64,000 bases of DNA from Euclidia mi (GCA_944739405.2 OX123186.2:13290995-13354994); one strand, 5' to 3'. Counted from the first letter of the stretch, positions 1 to 11,149 are shown. Notes: generated by a model not told the origin, from the letters alone. A program made the numbers and translations.

Positions 1-898
1 TTAAGCCTTTTGTACAGAAAATAATATACCATATTACGACTGCTGCAAAGTGGATTTGGATAGTTGAACAAAAGTGCGAAGTTATTTCTAGTCTAAAAGA
101 CGAAGTAAGTCATTCCATACATCACCACCATAATATATCATGACTTCGTTTGTCTCAAAGCAGATTATAATTATATTTAATAGTAATGAAAGTTAGTATA
201 CAGATTCACACTTCAAACTAGAGCCTAAATATTTTTAACTTGGCCATACTCCACATACCAATATTTATGTTACGGGTATAGCCAGCCTATTAACGGGATG
301 ACTCAGTTCCGAAAGGTTTTCCTTTGAATGATTTTATTTATAATTTGGAAAAGATTTTATAAATACTATGTATATAATAGTTACTCATCACATTCTCGAC
401 ACTTGGCATATTTTACTCAAGGTGTAATATTGATTTTGGAAACTTCTGGACTATCTAAATATGGTAAGTATGTAATTCACAATAAATATTTTTATGATTA
501 AAGGCTTTTAGGATCTTTAGGATCTAGCGAACAGTCCGAAAATTTCAGTACTATTTTAATGAGGCATCAAAAGAAGCTTATATTGCTCTCCCAGAGAAAA
601 GTTTTAGTATGTGTTACACACACACACGTGTTTTTATTGAACAACAGGTGGATTTATAACCTGTATTGTCTTACTGCTACACATTGTACTCAGGCCAGTG
701 AGCAATTGAACGTAATTTAATTCCGTTATCATGTCCTTTCTTCCAAGATTCCTGAGTACCTTCAAAGGCTAAGAGCTCTTGTACATTACACGGTCTAGAC
801 ACGGTACCCGTTTAGGTGCAATTCACTTGAGTATTTTTTCAAGTACGTTCCTTTAATGTTATGATGTTAATATTCTTTTAAGTGAACATTTTAAGTGT
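1..898. other. Intergenic, no gene seen
   Basis: AT-rich DNA without a credible reading frame on either strand. It holds a short CA run near 617-628 and nothing that I can assign to a repeat family. It ends where the 3' tail of the minus-strand LINE begins. Confidence 0.6.
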
Positions 899-899
899 T

Positions 900-926
900 C
901 AGAATCAGAATCAGAATCAGAATCAG
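900..926 (-). repeat. LINE 3' hexamer tail
   Basis: Four head-to-tail copies of a GATTCT-type hexamer on the minus strand form the end of the LINE. Short tandem 3' tails of this kind arise during target-primed reverse transcription in CR1/L2-like elements. Confidence 0.85.
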
Positions 927-1265
927 TCTTTATTCTCAAGAACATGGTTATAAATTACAGGTCTTATGTTAAATAAATACATTTGATCACATGTTCTACC
1001 ATTGATGGTGCGAAAATATAAATTAATTACAAAATGATTATACACAAATTTAAATAGTACAGTAAAAATGTCAATTCTAATACAATAACAATTATATCAC
1101 ACAATATTTATTCAGTAATTAAATCGAATGTTAATTTGATGTCATGCTAAGATTTTATAAAGTATGTCAAGATGTGCCTGTAATTATCACTTTCATATTG
1201 TATACAATAATATAATTATAGTTTAATATAAAATGTGGCAAGTTATGTTATTAAGTAAGGCAATA

Positions 1266-4181
1266 TCATACAGTCAACAATTTATCATTAAGAAACTCTT
1301 TGACACTATAATAGTTCCTTTCAGCTAACATTTTATACAATTGGCGGCGAAACAGATTAAGCGGCAAATTCTTTAAATTCTTCGGTAAGTGATTGTAAAT
1401 TGTTATGGACATGTAGTAGGTGTTCTTTCTAAATAATTCTAGATTAATTTTAGGAATCTGGAGTTTTTCTTTATGTCTAGTCCGGCTTGTTGTTACATCT
1501 CCGAGCCGAATAAATAACTCTGGATGCTTTGTGTGTGTGTCTGGATGTAGTGGCAGTATTTTGTGTCGTTTAAAGATAGGTCTACAGCTTTCAAGGTAAT
1601 CAGATCCAAACATGGCTCGAATACGCTTTTTTTGTGCCATAAATACTCTGTCTACCTCTACTGAGTTGCCCCATATGATAATGCCATAACGTAGTACGGA
1701 TGACACATATGCATGGTAAGCCTTTATCGCTGTTTGTATATTGACAAGTTTTTTAATCCTATAGAGAACATAGACGAAACGATTTATTTTACCTACAATT
1801 TTGTTGATATGAGGCTTCCAAGAGCAATGCTTATCTATAGTGATACCTAGGAATACGCAATCGATTACAAAATTTAGTGTGTTGGTTTTATAGATTATTT
1901 CTAGCTTTGTTGTATTGCTTCTGTAAGTTTGAAAATGTATGATGTTGGTTTTTGTCATGTTCAATCTAAGATTGTTTCGTTCCATCCAATTAGCGACTTT
2001 GTCAATTGCGATATTTATCTGAGTTTCCAGATCATTTAAGTCTTTGCTTTTGACAATCAGCGTTGTATCATCGGCAAATAAGATACATTCATTATTGATC
2101 ACAGCGGGCAGGTCGTTTATATACAGTAAAAAGAGAAGAGGAGCTAAAATTCCACCTTGTGGAACACCGTAGTTGTTTTGCTGATATGTCGACCTATATC
2201 GGTTTTGTTGATGTTGGCTGATTTTTGTTATTTCGACACATTGTATTCTTTCGTCAAAGTAGCTCTCTATCCATTTGTTGGCCATCCCCCGTATTCCGTA
2301 GCAATTCAGCTTTGATAACAGTATTTTGTGACTGACAAAATCGAAGGCTTTTGTCATATCTAGGAAGATGCAGGCTATATTTAATTTATTATTGAGAGTT
2401 TCGGTAATCTGTTTCACTAATGAGAAACATGCTAGAGAGGTTGAACTTTCTTTCCTAAAGCCGAACTGCTGGTTTTGTAGAATATCACAGGATGTAATAA
2501 AGTTTTCTATTTTACTGTGCATCACTTTTTCGAATATCTTTGCCAGTATAGGTATTAAGGTTATTGGTCTGTAGTTATTCATATTATCCGCATCACCTTT
2601 TTTAAAGAGAGGTTTTACTATGGATTTCTTGAGACGAGCTGGAAAGCAACCTTCTGACATTGATAAATTAATTATATACGTTAATGGGTATACGAATACT
2701 TGTGCACATCGTTTGATAATCCTAGTATTAAGATCGTCATAACCCATAGAATTGGTGTTTTTTAAGCAATTGATTATTTTATATATCTCATAATTATCTA
2801 CTGGAGTTAAAAATATACTTTTAGAGTTATTCGGAATATGGGTTGTCAATTGTTGCCCATTATAATCATGTGTGTTATGGTTCGTTAGGGATATGTAGTA
2901 TTTGTTAAAAAGATCGCAAATGATGTTTGGGTCGTCATATGTTACGCCGTCAATTTTTATGTTATCTATTTCAGACAGATTCTGAGAGTTATTTACGTTG
3001 TCTTTAATTAACTTCCACGCTGCTTTATTCATATTTTTTGATGATGTAATAAAGCGTTGGTTATTTATTTGTTGCGCCTTATATATACATCTTTTTAATA
3101 TGCCCGCATACTGTTCATATATTTTTTTATTTTGGTGTTTATTATGTTTTTGTAAATGATATTTAAGGTAGAACATTCTTTTTTTAACACAGCATCTTTT
3201 TATTCCTTTTGAAAGCCATCTATTTTTGATGAACTTTTGGGTATATTTAATTTTTATAAATGGGAAACATAGATTATAAAATAGCGTAATAGTGTCATAG
3301 AAATAATTAAACGCGTCTTCAGTGTTTATATGCTCGTAGATTTCATTAAATGATAAGCATGTCAGGTAATTTTTGAATTTCTCAACATTCTCTTCGCTCA
3401 TGTCCCTTACAGTTTTAAACCAAGATTTCAGAATTCTTTTTTTTGCAACGTAGTCCGTTTCTATCTGAACCGTTAGTGATTGAGCTGTTTCGTGATCAGA
3501 CAGTGCTAGATAATGTATATTTGAAGAAGCCTCGCGTGTATTACTAACGATTAAGTCCAGACATGCGCTTTTTCGTGTTGGTACTTTTATATGATTTGTC
3601 AAATTGTTATTATCAAGGATAGTCGTAAGTTCATTAGAGAATTTATTTATTTTTAGCATATCTATATTCCAGTCCCCACATATTGTAATTATTTTGTTTC
3701 TTTTCTTAGCTAGTTTGACAGTTAGGGATTCTAGTTTTTTTAGAAATAAATTTGCATCTGACGCAGGTGTTCTGTATATACACGACACAATTAGATTAAG
3801 TCCCAATATATCAATGGTACAACATTCGAAACTATGTGGTATTGAGGGCTCCAAGTCAAGGTTTTTATACTGCAAGTGGTTTCTGAGTAATATGCAAGTT
3901 CCACCTCTATTTTGATTTTTACGAGAAAAACATGCCGCTATTTTGTAGTCTTTTAAACTGAAGTTACGTTCATTGCCATACTTGAGGAATGTCTCGCTAA
4001 GACATATAATATCTATGGGACCACTGTTACTACAAAGCTCTGTAATAGCTATCTCTAATTGATCTCGTTTCGAAAGTAACCCTGCAATATTTTGGTGAAG
4101 AAGTGTAATTGTTATGTTATTATATTTGTTATTTGTATTATTCTCGAAAACAATCTTCATTTGATGACGCTGGTGAATCAT
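1266..4181 (-). CDS. LINE ORF2: endonuclease-reverse transcriptase
   Basis: 971-aa replication protein of the CR1-like LINE. The N-terminal quarter is an APE-type endonuclease that nicks target DNA: motifs LLHQNIAGL, CLSETFL, GDWNIDML and ALSDHE hold the expected Asn, Glu, Asp/Asn and Asp/His catalytic residues. The middle is a reverse transcriptase with the fingers motif KKGDADNMNNYRPITL, the palm segment GVPQGGILAPLLF, and the active-site box LFADDTT. After the thumb region the C-terminus (ending in DKLLTV) has no evident RNase H. The frame is unbroken over 2.9 kb. The ATG at 4181 lies inside the end of ORF1, which points to termination-reinitiation or to a start further inside. Length and domain order are normal for a CR1/Jockey ORF2. 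Confidence 0.9.
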   Translation of the reverse strand: MIHQRHQMKIVFENNTNNKYNNITITLLHQNIAGLLSKRDQLEIAITELCSNSGPIDIICLSETFLKYGNERNFSLKDYKIAACFSRKNQNRGGTCILLRNHLQYKNLDLEPSIPHSFECCTIDILGLNLIVSCIYRTPASDANLFLKKLESLTVKLAKKRNKIITICGDWNIDMLKINKFSNELTTILDNNNLTNHIKVPTRKSACLDLIVSNTREASSNIHYLALSDHETAQSLTVQIETDYVAKKRILKSWFKTVRDMSEENVEKFKNYLTCLSFNEIYEHINTEDAFNYFYDTITLFYNLCFPFIKIKYTQKFIKNRWLSKGIKRCCVKKRMFYLKYHLQKHNKHQNKKIYEQYAGILKRCIYKAQQINNQRFITSSKNMNKAAWKLIKDNVNNSQNLSEIDNIKIDGVTYDDPNIICDLFNKYYISLTNHNTHDYNGQQLTTHIPNNSKSIFLTPVDNYEIYKIINCLKNTNSMGYDDLNTRIIKRCAQVFVYPLTYIINLSMSEGCFPARLKKSIVKPLFKKGDADNMNNYRPITLIPILAKIFEKVMHSKIENFITSCDILQNQQFGFRKESSTSLACFSLVKQITETLNNKLNIACIFLDMTKAFDFVSHKILLSKLNCYGIRGMANKWIESYFDERIQCVEITKISQHQQNRYRSTYQQNNYGVPQGGILAPLLFLLYINDLPAVINNECILFADDTTLIVKSKDLNDLETQINIAIDKVANWMERNNLRLNMTKTNIIHFQTYRSNTTKLEIIYKTNTLNFVIDCVFLGITIDKHCSWKPHINKIVGKINRFVYVLYRIKKLVNIQTAIKAYHAYVSSVLRYGIIIWGNSVEVDRVFMAQKKRIRAMFGSDYLESCRPIFKRHKILPLHPDTHTKHPELFIRLGDVTTSRTRHKEKLQIPKINLELFRKNTYYMSITIYNHLPKNLKNLPLNLFRRQLYKMLAERNYYSVKEFLNDKLLTV

Positions 4182-5190
4182 TAGTGTAATGGGATAACTG
4201 AATACAATTAATTAATTCTAATAAGTCTAAAAATATTGTGTGCATTCCAGAATTATTTACTGAGCCTGTACGTCTATTAAACATACTATAATCGTATTTT
4301 AAGTTTAAGTTACTGTCCAGAAGATATACATGTTCGTGAGTGATAACATCAAGATAAAGCATGTTTATAAAAGTTTCTACTCGCCAATTATATAAGTTAT
4401 GATAATTTTTGCATTTATACGTCGGTACACATATAATAACATTTGTGTATTTAGTGTGTAACATGGTCTGTCTAATATTTATAATGGTGTCATAATAGTT
4501 ACAGGTTTTTCTGAAGTCGTCTTCTCCTAAAATAATTACACAGAAGTCCTGTTTCGTAAACTGAGTAATTTTGTCATGAGCATTTATAATTAGCTGTGGT
4601 ATGTTTGCGTTAGTCATTTTGTAGTGGCAGAATTCAAACTCGCTACCGAAAGTATCTTCAGTGATTCTCAAAATGTTGTTCCCATGGTTTGTGCTCAGGA
4701 TGCATAGTTTATTCTTTGGTGTCGGTATGTTACCAGATGTGTTAATATTTGGTGATGTTGATAAAAGTGATGTTTCGGCGTGTTTTACGATGTATGGAGT
4801 GATCTCTGTGTCATTAGCTGATGGACATGTTTTTTGCTTTCTAGGTGTACGAGTCTTTGTTTTGTTTGGTGTGCCTAACTTTGCTGGACTAAGTGTTATT
4901 GTTTTGAATAGTTCGTTTTTCCTCATAAGTTCCTCATTTTTTCGTTTGAGTTCACTATTCTCAAGTGAAAGAGATTCAATTTCTGAGTGAGCGCTATTAA
5001 GATCGGCAGTCAGCTTGTCTATTTGTTCTTTTAATTTTGTTACTTCTTCATGTTCATCACTTGACATACTTGGAAGGCTGGTCGTTGTATGGTTCAGTGA
5101 ATTTTCTAAAAAATGTTCACTAGTAATGGAGGTGTTTGTGTCTGAGACCTTGCGATTGCGCCTGAATGTGATGTTGTCTAAGAAATTCAT
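4138..5190 (-). CDS. LINE ORF1: coiled coil plus esterase-like
   Basis: 350-aa ORF1 protein, expected to bind LINE RNA and help form the ribonucleoprotein. Residues about 1-45 are Ser/Thr/Asn-rich. Residues about 48-95 form a heptad-like coiled coil (KLKEQIDKLTADLNSAHSEI and following). A basic Pro/Thr-rich linker (KTKTRTPRKQK) comes next. From about residue 160 a globular domain follows with alternating strands and helices (CVIILGEDDF, NVIICVPTYK, HVYLLDSN, and NNSGMHTIFLDLLELI with a late His). That layout matches the SGNH-hydrolase-like esterase domain known from CR1-type ORF1 proteins, though a clear catalytic serine is not obvious, so activity is uncertain. It overlaps ORF2 by 44 nt. Confidence 0.75.
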   Translation of the reverse strand: MNFLDNITFRRNRKVSDTNTSITSEHFLENSLNHTTTSLPSMSSDEHEEVTKLKEQIDKLTADLNSAHSEIESLSLENSELKRKNEELMRKNELFKTITLSPAKLGTPNKTKTRTPRKQKTCPSANDTEITPYIVKHAETSLLSTSPNINTSGNIPTPKNKLCILSTNHGNNILRITEDTFGSEFEFCHYKMTNANIPQLIINAHDKITQFTKQDFCVIILGEDDFRKTCNYYDTIINIRQTMLHTKYTNVIICVPTYKCKNYHNLYNWRVETFINMLYLDVITHEHVYLLDSNLNLKYDYSMFNRRTGSVNNSGMHTIFLDLLELINCIQLSHYTNDSPASSNEDCFRE

Positions 5191-5898
5191 TGTGCTATTA
5201 ATGGCAGATATGTGTGAATAATATTTATGTATTATATATCTGTGTTCCTTTACGATGTCCTTAGATATTATTTATTTATGTCCAGTAGTACAATTCCAGT
5301 CAATTAATATATTATGTGATGTTCAGTCAATATAATGTTTGTCTTATTATGTCCAATCAATATTATTTAGAAAGTCAGCAGATATCTTATGTCAATGTAT
5401 ATAAAAAAATTTAGTCAATGTGGAGAGAATGTCAGCCAAAGTTTAAACGGCAACACCAATTTTACATTATAGTTCATTCAATATTCATAAGTGGTTGGTA
5501 CATCACTAGACTTTGTTCTGTCTTGTCTATGAAATAGGTCAGTTGTCATAAACTTTTATTTACTGCTTGAAATTCCCGTTTTCTAACGGATTTTTAATAT
5601 CGAAATGGACTGTATTCGGGTGTAGTATAGTTATTTTGTGCAAATATTATAAACAAATGTCTGTACGTACCATACCGAAGCTCAGGATGTTCTCAATTGA
5701 TTGGCATTTTTGAAAACTTTGTATTCCAACAACTGTATGTGATGATGGTGGTTTCGTCTAATGTTTGTTGTGTGCCGTGGAAAACGTTTGGTGGCATGTA
5801 TTGGACGCCGATCTTCATTAAAAGTTACAAATTTGGTGATTATTACAGGTAATAGTAATTAAATACAATATTATTACAGCGAACTTTGTTTACTCTCT

Positions 5899-6525
5899 TT
5901 GACAACTTTGACAGATACTCATTTCGATGACAAGTGGGCTTCGTTCACTTTTGGAGACAAGAAAATGTTTCCTGAGGATTCTTTGTCTCCTTATTTTCAA
6001 TTTGCTTATGGTCATTTTATTTTAAATAAGGTTAAGTTTGTATTCACTAATTTTGAATTAAATCGTTATTTTGTAACGGGTAATCTTAAGGTTATTGATG
6101 GTATGCCTTTAGGACAGGCTCCTGATCCCTTGTTTTCAGCTGATTCTTGTAATATTTTGTTTATGTGTCAAAGTGATCATGCTAATTTTGGTATTCCATT
6201 ATTGACTGATACGTATGAATTTTGTAAGAGGAAGCGATTGCGAAGTGGAATGAGCCATGTTTGGACTTATTATCCTAGATGTAAAGAGAGAATTATGACT
6301 GCTCGTGATTTTGTGTCTGGTACTTTAGATGATCAATTGCATGCTATGAAATCACCTGATGCGACTGCTCAGCGTATATGTGTTGGGTTTGATGTACCTT
6401 TGTCATCGCTTCGTTTAAAGACCGATCAGCATCGTTATTGGCATTATGTTTTAACTTGTACTGTTCATGTTTATGCTACTTATACGTTCACTACTCGTAA
6501 TATTAATGCTCATTTTAAAGAATAA
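5899..6525 (+). CDS. Virus-like protein, possible capsid (endogenous)
   Basis: Unbroken frame of 208 codons. Its first codon here is TTG; the frame is open back to 5863 and a splice-acceptor-like TTATTACAG ends at 5879. The first ATG is at 5965. About 60 percent of codons in the N-terminal part end in T, unlike the neighbouring LINE. The product is rich in aromatic and beta-branched residues and ends in strand-like segments (YWHYVLTCTVHVYATYTF). A Lys/Arg-flanked stretch (KRLRSGMSHVWTYYP) resembles the mid-capsid motif of circular ssDNA (CRESS) viruses. A single-jelly-roll capsid of an endogenous small DNA virus is my best reading, but I do not recognise it with certainty. Other possibilities are a densovirus-like protein or a host orphan. 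Confidence 0.4.
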   Translation: MTTLTDTHFDDKWASFTFGDKKMFPEDSLSPYFQFAYGHFILNKVKFVFTNFELNRYFVTGNLKVIDGMPLGQAPDPLFSADSCNILFMCQSDHANFGIPLLTDTYEFCKRKRLRSGMSHVWTYYPRCKERIMTARDFVSGTLDDQLHAMKSPDATAQRICVGFDVPLSSLRLKTDQHRYWHYVLTCTVHVYATYTFTTRNINAHFKE

Positions 6526-6583
6526 ATAGTTTTGTGTGTGAAATTTGTGTTTCATTCCAAAAAAATTCCCTTCCTCACAGGTA

Positions 6584-7009
6584 ATGTCGTCACGTCGGCC
6601 ATCTCGCCAGCAGCCTTGGATAGATTTCATAGCTGATGTGGGTCATATGAATGTGCCTTCGTTAATGAAAATACAAATATTTATTGGCAGAATAGACTAT
6701 AAAGACAGACTATTATTTGCAGTGTTTACTGTGTTGAGTGGGTTTGATCCAAATTATATGTTAGAAGTGTTTTCTTGTGTTAATGATAGATGGACATTAA
6801 GTAAGAAAAGGAAATTTTTGGATGTGTGTAAATGGTTAACTGAAGGGCTTGCCCACGATAATCCATTAATCGTAAATAGATATTTTGGTTTTAATATACG
6901 TACTGGCCGAGTTGAGTATCTCAGCGGGAGGTCGTATACGTCACCGTCATGGCGGCGGGGTCGCCCAAGGAGCCATGCGGTCGCCACATGTCGCGACGCG
7001 CCGGTCTAG
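6584..7009 (+). CDS. Hypothetical protein next to virus-like ORF
   Basis: Second frame of the virus-like unit, 58 nt after the first. The ATG at 6584 follows a pyrimidine tract and CAG (CTTCCTCACAG), so it could also be an exon start. The protein opens with a basic stretch (MSSRRPSRQQ), continues as a hydrophobic and aromatic globular region (MKIQIFIGRIDYKDRLLFAV and following), and changes near residue 114 to an Arg/Ser/Pro-rich tail (SWRRGRPRSHAVATCRD) where base composition jumps to GC-rich. That switch suggests the true coding end was lost and the frame now runs into flanking DNA. No family is recognised. Confidence 0.35.
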   Translation: MSSRRPSRQQPWIDFIADVGHMNVPSLMKIQIFIGRIDYKDRLLFAVFTVLSGFDPNYMLEVFSCVNDRWTLSKKRKFLDVCKWLTEGLAHDNPLIVNRYFGFNIRTGRVEYLSGRSYTSPSWRRGRPRSHAVATCRDAPV

Positions 7010-7028
7010 AACAACCTACCGGCGCGTC
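6995..7028. repeat. GC-rich hairpin, 11-bp perfect stem
   Basis: GACGCGCCGGT at 6995-7005 is perfectly complementary to ACCGGCGCGTC at 7018-7028, with a 12-nt loop. It sits in a GC-rich block (about 6940-7036) in otherwise AT-rich DNA, at the end of the second virus-like frame. The loop lacks the nonanucleotide of circovirus-type origins. It may be a terminal hairpin relic or unrelated. Confidence 0.7.
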
Positions 7029-7039
7029 CGCGCTAATTA

Positions 7040-10000
7040 AGTTGTTCACAAAAGGGTACATATAATATCAACACCAGATTTTTGTAGTTAACTGCCTGGG
7101 CCTCTTCTAATCTGCGTCACAATCACGAGGTTACCACCAGCGTTATATGTAATGTATATGAACATACGCCGGAAGCCTTAGTCAGGATCATTCCGACGTA
7201 ATTGTAAGGAGAAAAGAAAAAATACAGCATACCGTAAATCAAGCATACCAAAATATTGAGCCACGATTTACCAACGGTGGTGGCGCTGCGCTGTCAGTAA
7301 ACCATGTCTAAAGCTGCCCATCCTCCATACATTCTCCTCAGTCGGCCTTAAATTACTTCTCCGGCAACTCCGTCGTAATATTTTGCCACGTGGGCAAGGG
7401 CCTTAGCAGCTACAAGTACTGGCTTAGCGATCAATTTGTTCAAGTGCCGTGCACTTTCAGTCAACCGAACAACTTGAGTACTACGGAACTAAACTCAGGC
7501 AATCTCAAGACTTCATATTGTGCTATGCGGTTATTATAGATCGGTAAGTCAATTGTAGTGTACTTTTGATATACTCCTAACAATACACACAAACAAATAT
7601 TGATTCAAGACGTTTGTGTTATTCTTCCTAGACCCCATCACTTATTCCTTCTCACTCATCCCATTCCTCCTTCTATTCCTTTTACCAACTCAAAGGTCGG
7701 CAACGTACTTGTGACTCCTCTGTAATTGTTTGAATCCACGGGCAGTGGTCATTGCTTACCATCAGGCGACACGTCTACTCGTTTGCCACCTACGTTTACC
7801 AAAATAACAAATAGCGGCAAACGTAGCCGATACAGAAACCATTAAAGGATTTTTTGCTTTATTTAATGTCTAGACGAGTGTCCTAGCGCTCTTAATCATA
7901 ATCAACAGCCCTGCATATAAACTGCCCACAAACAAGGATAAGGCTATAGTTCACGCTGGCCAAATGCGTTTTCTGGTTGGAAGACTTCATATTCACATGT
8001 TTTTAGAGAACATTATAGAGAACTCTCAGACATGCGGTTTCTTCACGACGTTGCCTTACTAAAACTAAATGTTATTGTGAAAAGAACAATAATATCGATA
8101 ACTGTGGTGCGTGATAGTTTTAAAATAATAAAAGTTATAGTATATGTTCTAAAATAAAATTAAACGATCTTTGAGGTTGACTGCAGAAATAGTGCAGTAA
8201 TAGTTATCATCGCGCCAAGCGTTATGTCTTCTATCCCTACTTGTGCAATTATTTTGTACGATCTCTCGTACGATAACTCGTTGTTAGGAGTAGATGAAAA
8301 AAAAGGACAAATTGTTTTGGGTAGAAGAAATCCGTAAGACCAACAGACCGCAAGCCCTCACCGCACTACTGACTTTTCGGCGTTATATGCGCTTATAATT
8401 GGTTATTTTGCTTGCTAAAGAGGAAAAGTTTGCGGTGAAGAAAACATATAGAGAAACATACTCGTCGGATAGCACTACTTTGCGTTCTCGAAAGACAACT
8501 TTAGTCTGCGTCAACCCGTATTTAGCCAGCGTCATAGACTAAAGAGTAACCTTCTCTTTAACCATTTTCTTTCATAGTGAGAAGACGCTCTTGCTCAGCA
8601 GGGGAACCGAACATATGGAGCGTTACTAAGGCATATAATTATATCAATCAATGTATAATGGAGTCAGTTCCTCTACATAAATTGGCACTAGTCCAAACCA
8701 CGGAATATCTTTTTCCTTTTGGGTTGCGGAGGTCAAACAGGCAGTCGCTCTGTAGAATATTCAGTCAGATCCGATTAGGCTAATAAACAGATGCCGGGTT
8801 ACAACTGGGATAACTCTAGGAGAATGATTACATTATTATTACAAAGATATTATTTTGACGAACCGATCATTGCAATGAAATTCTTTCTCATCTTATTTTA
8901 CCTATTCTCTCCTTTGCAATAGTTTCAAATACCCTTCACAATATACCTGTTCAATTCGTCATCAATCATAAAGTGCAGTGCTGTCAGACATTCTGTTTAT
9001 TTAAATGCGCACACAATGCAAAGATTTATGCTTGAACGCGTTTCCTTGAAATGCCATACCGTACAAAGGATGCTTAATGCATTTAGCTCTATGAACGTAC
9101 TAGGAATGGAGAATTTTTACTGTTCGTATCAGATTTTAGAATTGGACGATTTTGATTGATATTTTGCTGCAATCGTTATTTTCTTGTGTTTTGATCAATA
9201 ATATTCTACTGCTATAGTCAAAGCTTTGACTGAATTTCTGGTCAAAAGTTCTTTGACTAGAGTGTTTTATCTGCAGTGTTTTTATTGTTCTTTCTATTTT
9301 CCTTCAAGAGGTCTATGAAATTCTTCATTGTATCAGATAATTACTGCAGTTGCAGATAGTTACATCCTGTTTACTTTCTTATTATTTTGCTCCACTACTG
9401 AATAGATTACAAGAAATAGTTTATAAGAAGGGAAAATCAGGGAAAACGTCAAAATGAATAGTTATAAATAGACATTTTTGCTTCCATCGTTTACTTCAAA
9501 TTTTTAAAGACAATGCTCTATGAACAATTTAAGTTATAGGATAAAAAAACAATCAAAGTAGACAAAGAGCATGAAGACTTGAAACAACAATTTGTAGAAT
9601 ACACTAAGTGGGTCTATTATCAGGGTAAAAGGTACCCCTTGTGCAAAGCTATATTACTGGAAAGTTTCATCAAAACATTCCTCCATACAAACTAAGAGAC
9701 GTTTACTTTTATACGAGTAGTATTAGTAGGATTCAACTACCTACACAATACAGCCTAGATATACCATACCTTGTACCATAATAACAAATATTATCACAAT
9801 ATATTTTCCACTATTACGTAGTAATAAATAAGCTGAACTAGGAGAGGCCGGCCGTGATAACACGAAGTGACCATTAACGCGATTTTTTGGAACAATACGT
9901 GCTTTGCGTGTTTAAATTTTGTGACGTGTGGGTTTTAACGTGTGAAAATAAAAGCATGCATTGATTGTACACAGGTTTAAAAACAGTTTGTCTTTTTAGG

Positions 10001-10119
10001 ATTAATATAACGGCTATTTTACTAAATCAACTCTACTTTTGCGTTACAATTCTATATTTTTTATTAAAGTTATAATCAAGCAACAGCTCCGTGTGAAGAC
10101 CGATTATGAATATTCAATT
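7040..10119. other. Intergenic, repeat remnant, no gene
   Basis: No reading frame here looks coding. Apart from the shared repeat at 7630-7805 I see only AT-rich DNA without recognisable element ends. The short frame at 8577-8783 has no coding character. Confidence 0.5.
7630..7805 (+). repeat. Interspersed repeat, copy 1
   Basis: Contains the blocks CAAAGGTCGGCAACGTACTTG, shown here in part, and CATCAGGCGACACGTCTACT. The same blocks occur in reverse complement at about 49885-50062. This is a common lepidopteran dispersed repeat, probably a LINE or SINE 3' relic; its parent element is not visible here. Confidence 0.6.
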
Positions 10120-10225
10120 TCACTTCGAGGGTGTCGTAAGAACCTTTTAAGAAAAATACATGAAGAGAATAATATCTTTAACAAGAGTAATCTCGACATC
10201 AAACTATATACCAATCCGTCTGTTC
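10120..10225 (+). repeat. GGGTGTCGTAAGA-type repeat, copy 1
   Basis: The segment with GGGTGTCGTAAGAACC, CTCGACATCAAACTATA and CCGTCTGTTCAGCG shares its order of blocks with 31275-31380 and with 44836-45215. It is a diverged dispersed repeat, possibly the end of a larger transposon. Confidence 0.5.
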
Positions 10226-11149
10226 AGCGTGTTATAATAGGCCAAAGCCTCCTCCACACCACATAATAATATTATTCCTTTTTCACTACATCACTAAAAG
10301 TTGAGTTTGGTCCCTGGGTGTGAAAGTATCTGCGACTTTAGAAAAATGTTTGTCCTACGACCTTTAAAAAAACATAGATGTACTCCACTCCTCTTAGTGA
10401 GGCACGCGAATGCACCACAGTGTGGTATGGCAAATGCGGTCCAGCTGGAATTCGGTCCGCGTCAGCAGACCTCGTCAGGTATATAATAGTATTACTATAT
10501 TTAACTTCATTAAATCTCATTTAACTATATATACTTTATAATTATATTCATCACAAATATCTACATTCTTAAAAGAACAATTGTTCACTGACTCGTATAT
10601 CTTATTTTGGTTTTAAATTAAATACTATGTCGTAATCGATTTTAAACTTTCGTGATTTGTATACATATTACATCATAGAATTTTATGAGAGAATAACAGA
10701 GGTATTTATACCTAAAATTACTTAAATTAAGCGAATAAGACCCGTTTCCCTGAAAAAAATAATGATGCTATGTCGTATTAGTCTAGTAAAATAAAGAAAA
10801 AAAATTGTAATACCTCACGTAAATATTTAATTATAAGAATTAAGCTTCTTTTAATAATAATATAATAATATTATCATTAAGTCGCAGTTGGCTTATTCTT
10901 AGATTTATTAAAGTTTATTATATAAGATGTACAATTGTACATGATTAATTATAACGATAAGATCTATTATAAGCAATACAGAATACAATTTACATTTTAT
11001 GAATAAAGGCTGACAATACATCTACTACGACTAAAACTTTGTAATCGTATCGAGAGTGTGGGCGTTATTTTCTCGGTTTCGAAGTCTTTCAAATGATCTC
11101 GATATTCATTGACACAAGAACTATTGATAACGTCAAAGCTAACATTATA
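10226..11149. other. Intergenic, no gene seen
   Basis: AT-rich DNA, with several TAATAATATAAT-like runs between 10850 and 10880. No coding or element signature that I can support. Confidence 0.5.

Larger units (their letters stand above)
899..5470 (-). mobile_element. CR1-like LINE, near full length
   Basis: Non-LTR retrotransposon read on the minus strand. Order 5' to 3': an unplaced 5' UTR upstream of 5190, ORF1 (coiled coil plus esterase-like domain), ORF2 (endonuclease plus reverse transcriptase), about 340 bp of AT-rich 3' UTR, then a hexamer tail at 900-926. ORF1 and ORF2 overlap by 44 nt. A microsatellite tail instead of poly(A), and an ORF1 with a C-terminal esterase-like domain, are known traits of the CR1 group in the Jockey superfamily. 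Both ORFs are open, so the copy is young or recently active. The 5' boundary is not visible; 5470 is approximate. I saw no target-site duplication. Confidence 0.8.

Noticed and set aside
614..640. CA microsatellite
   Set aside because: Only about six CA units; too short to be of note.
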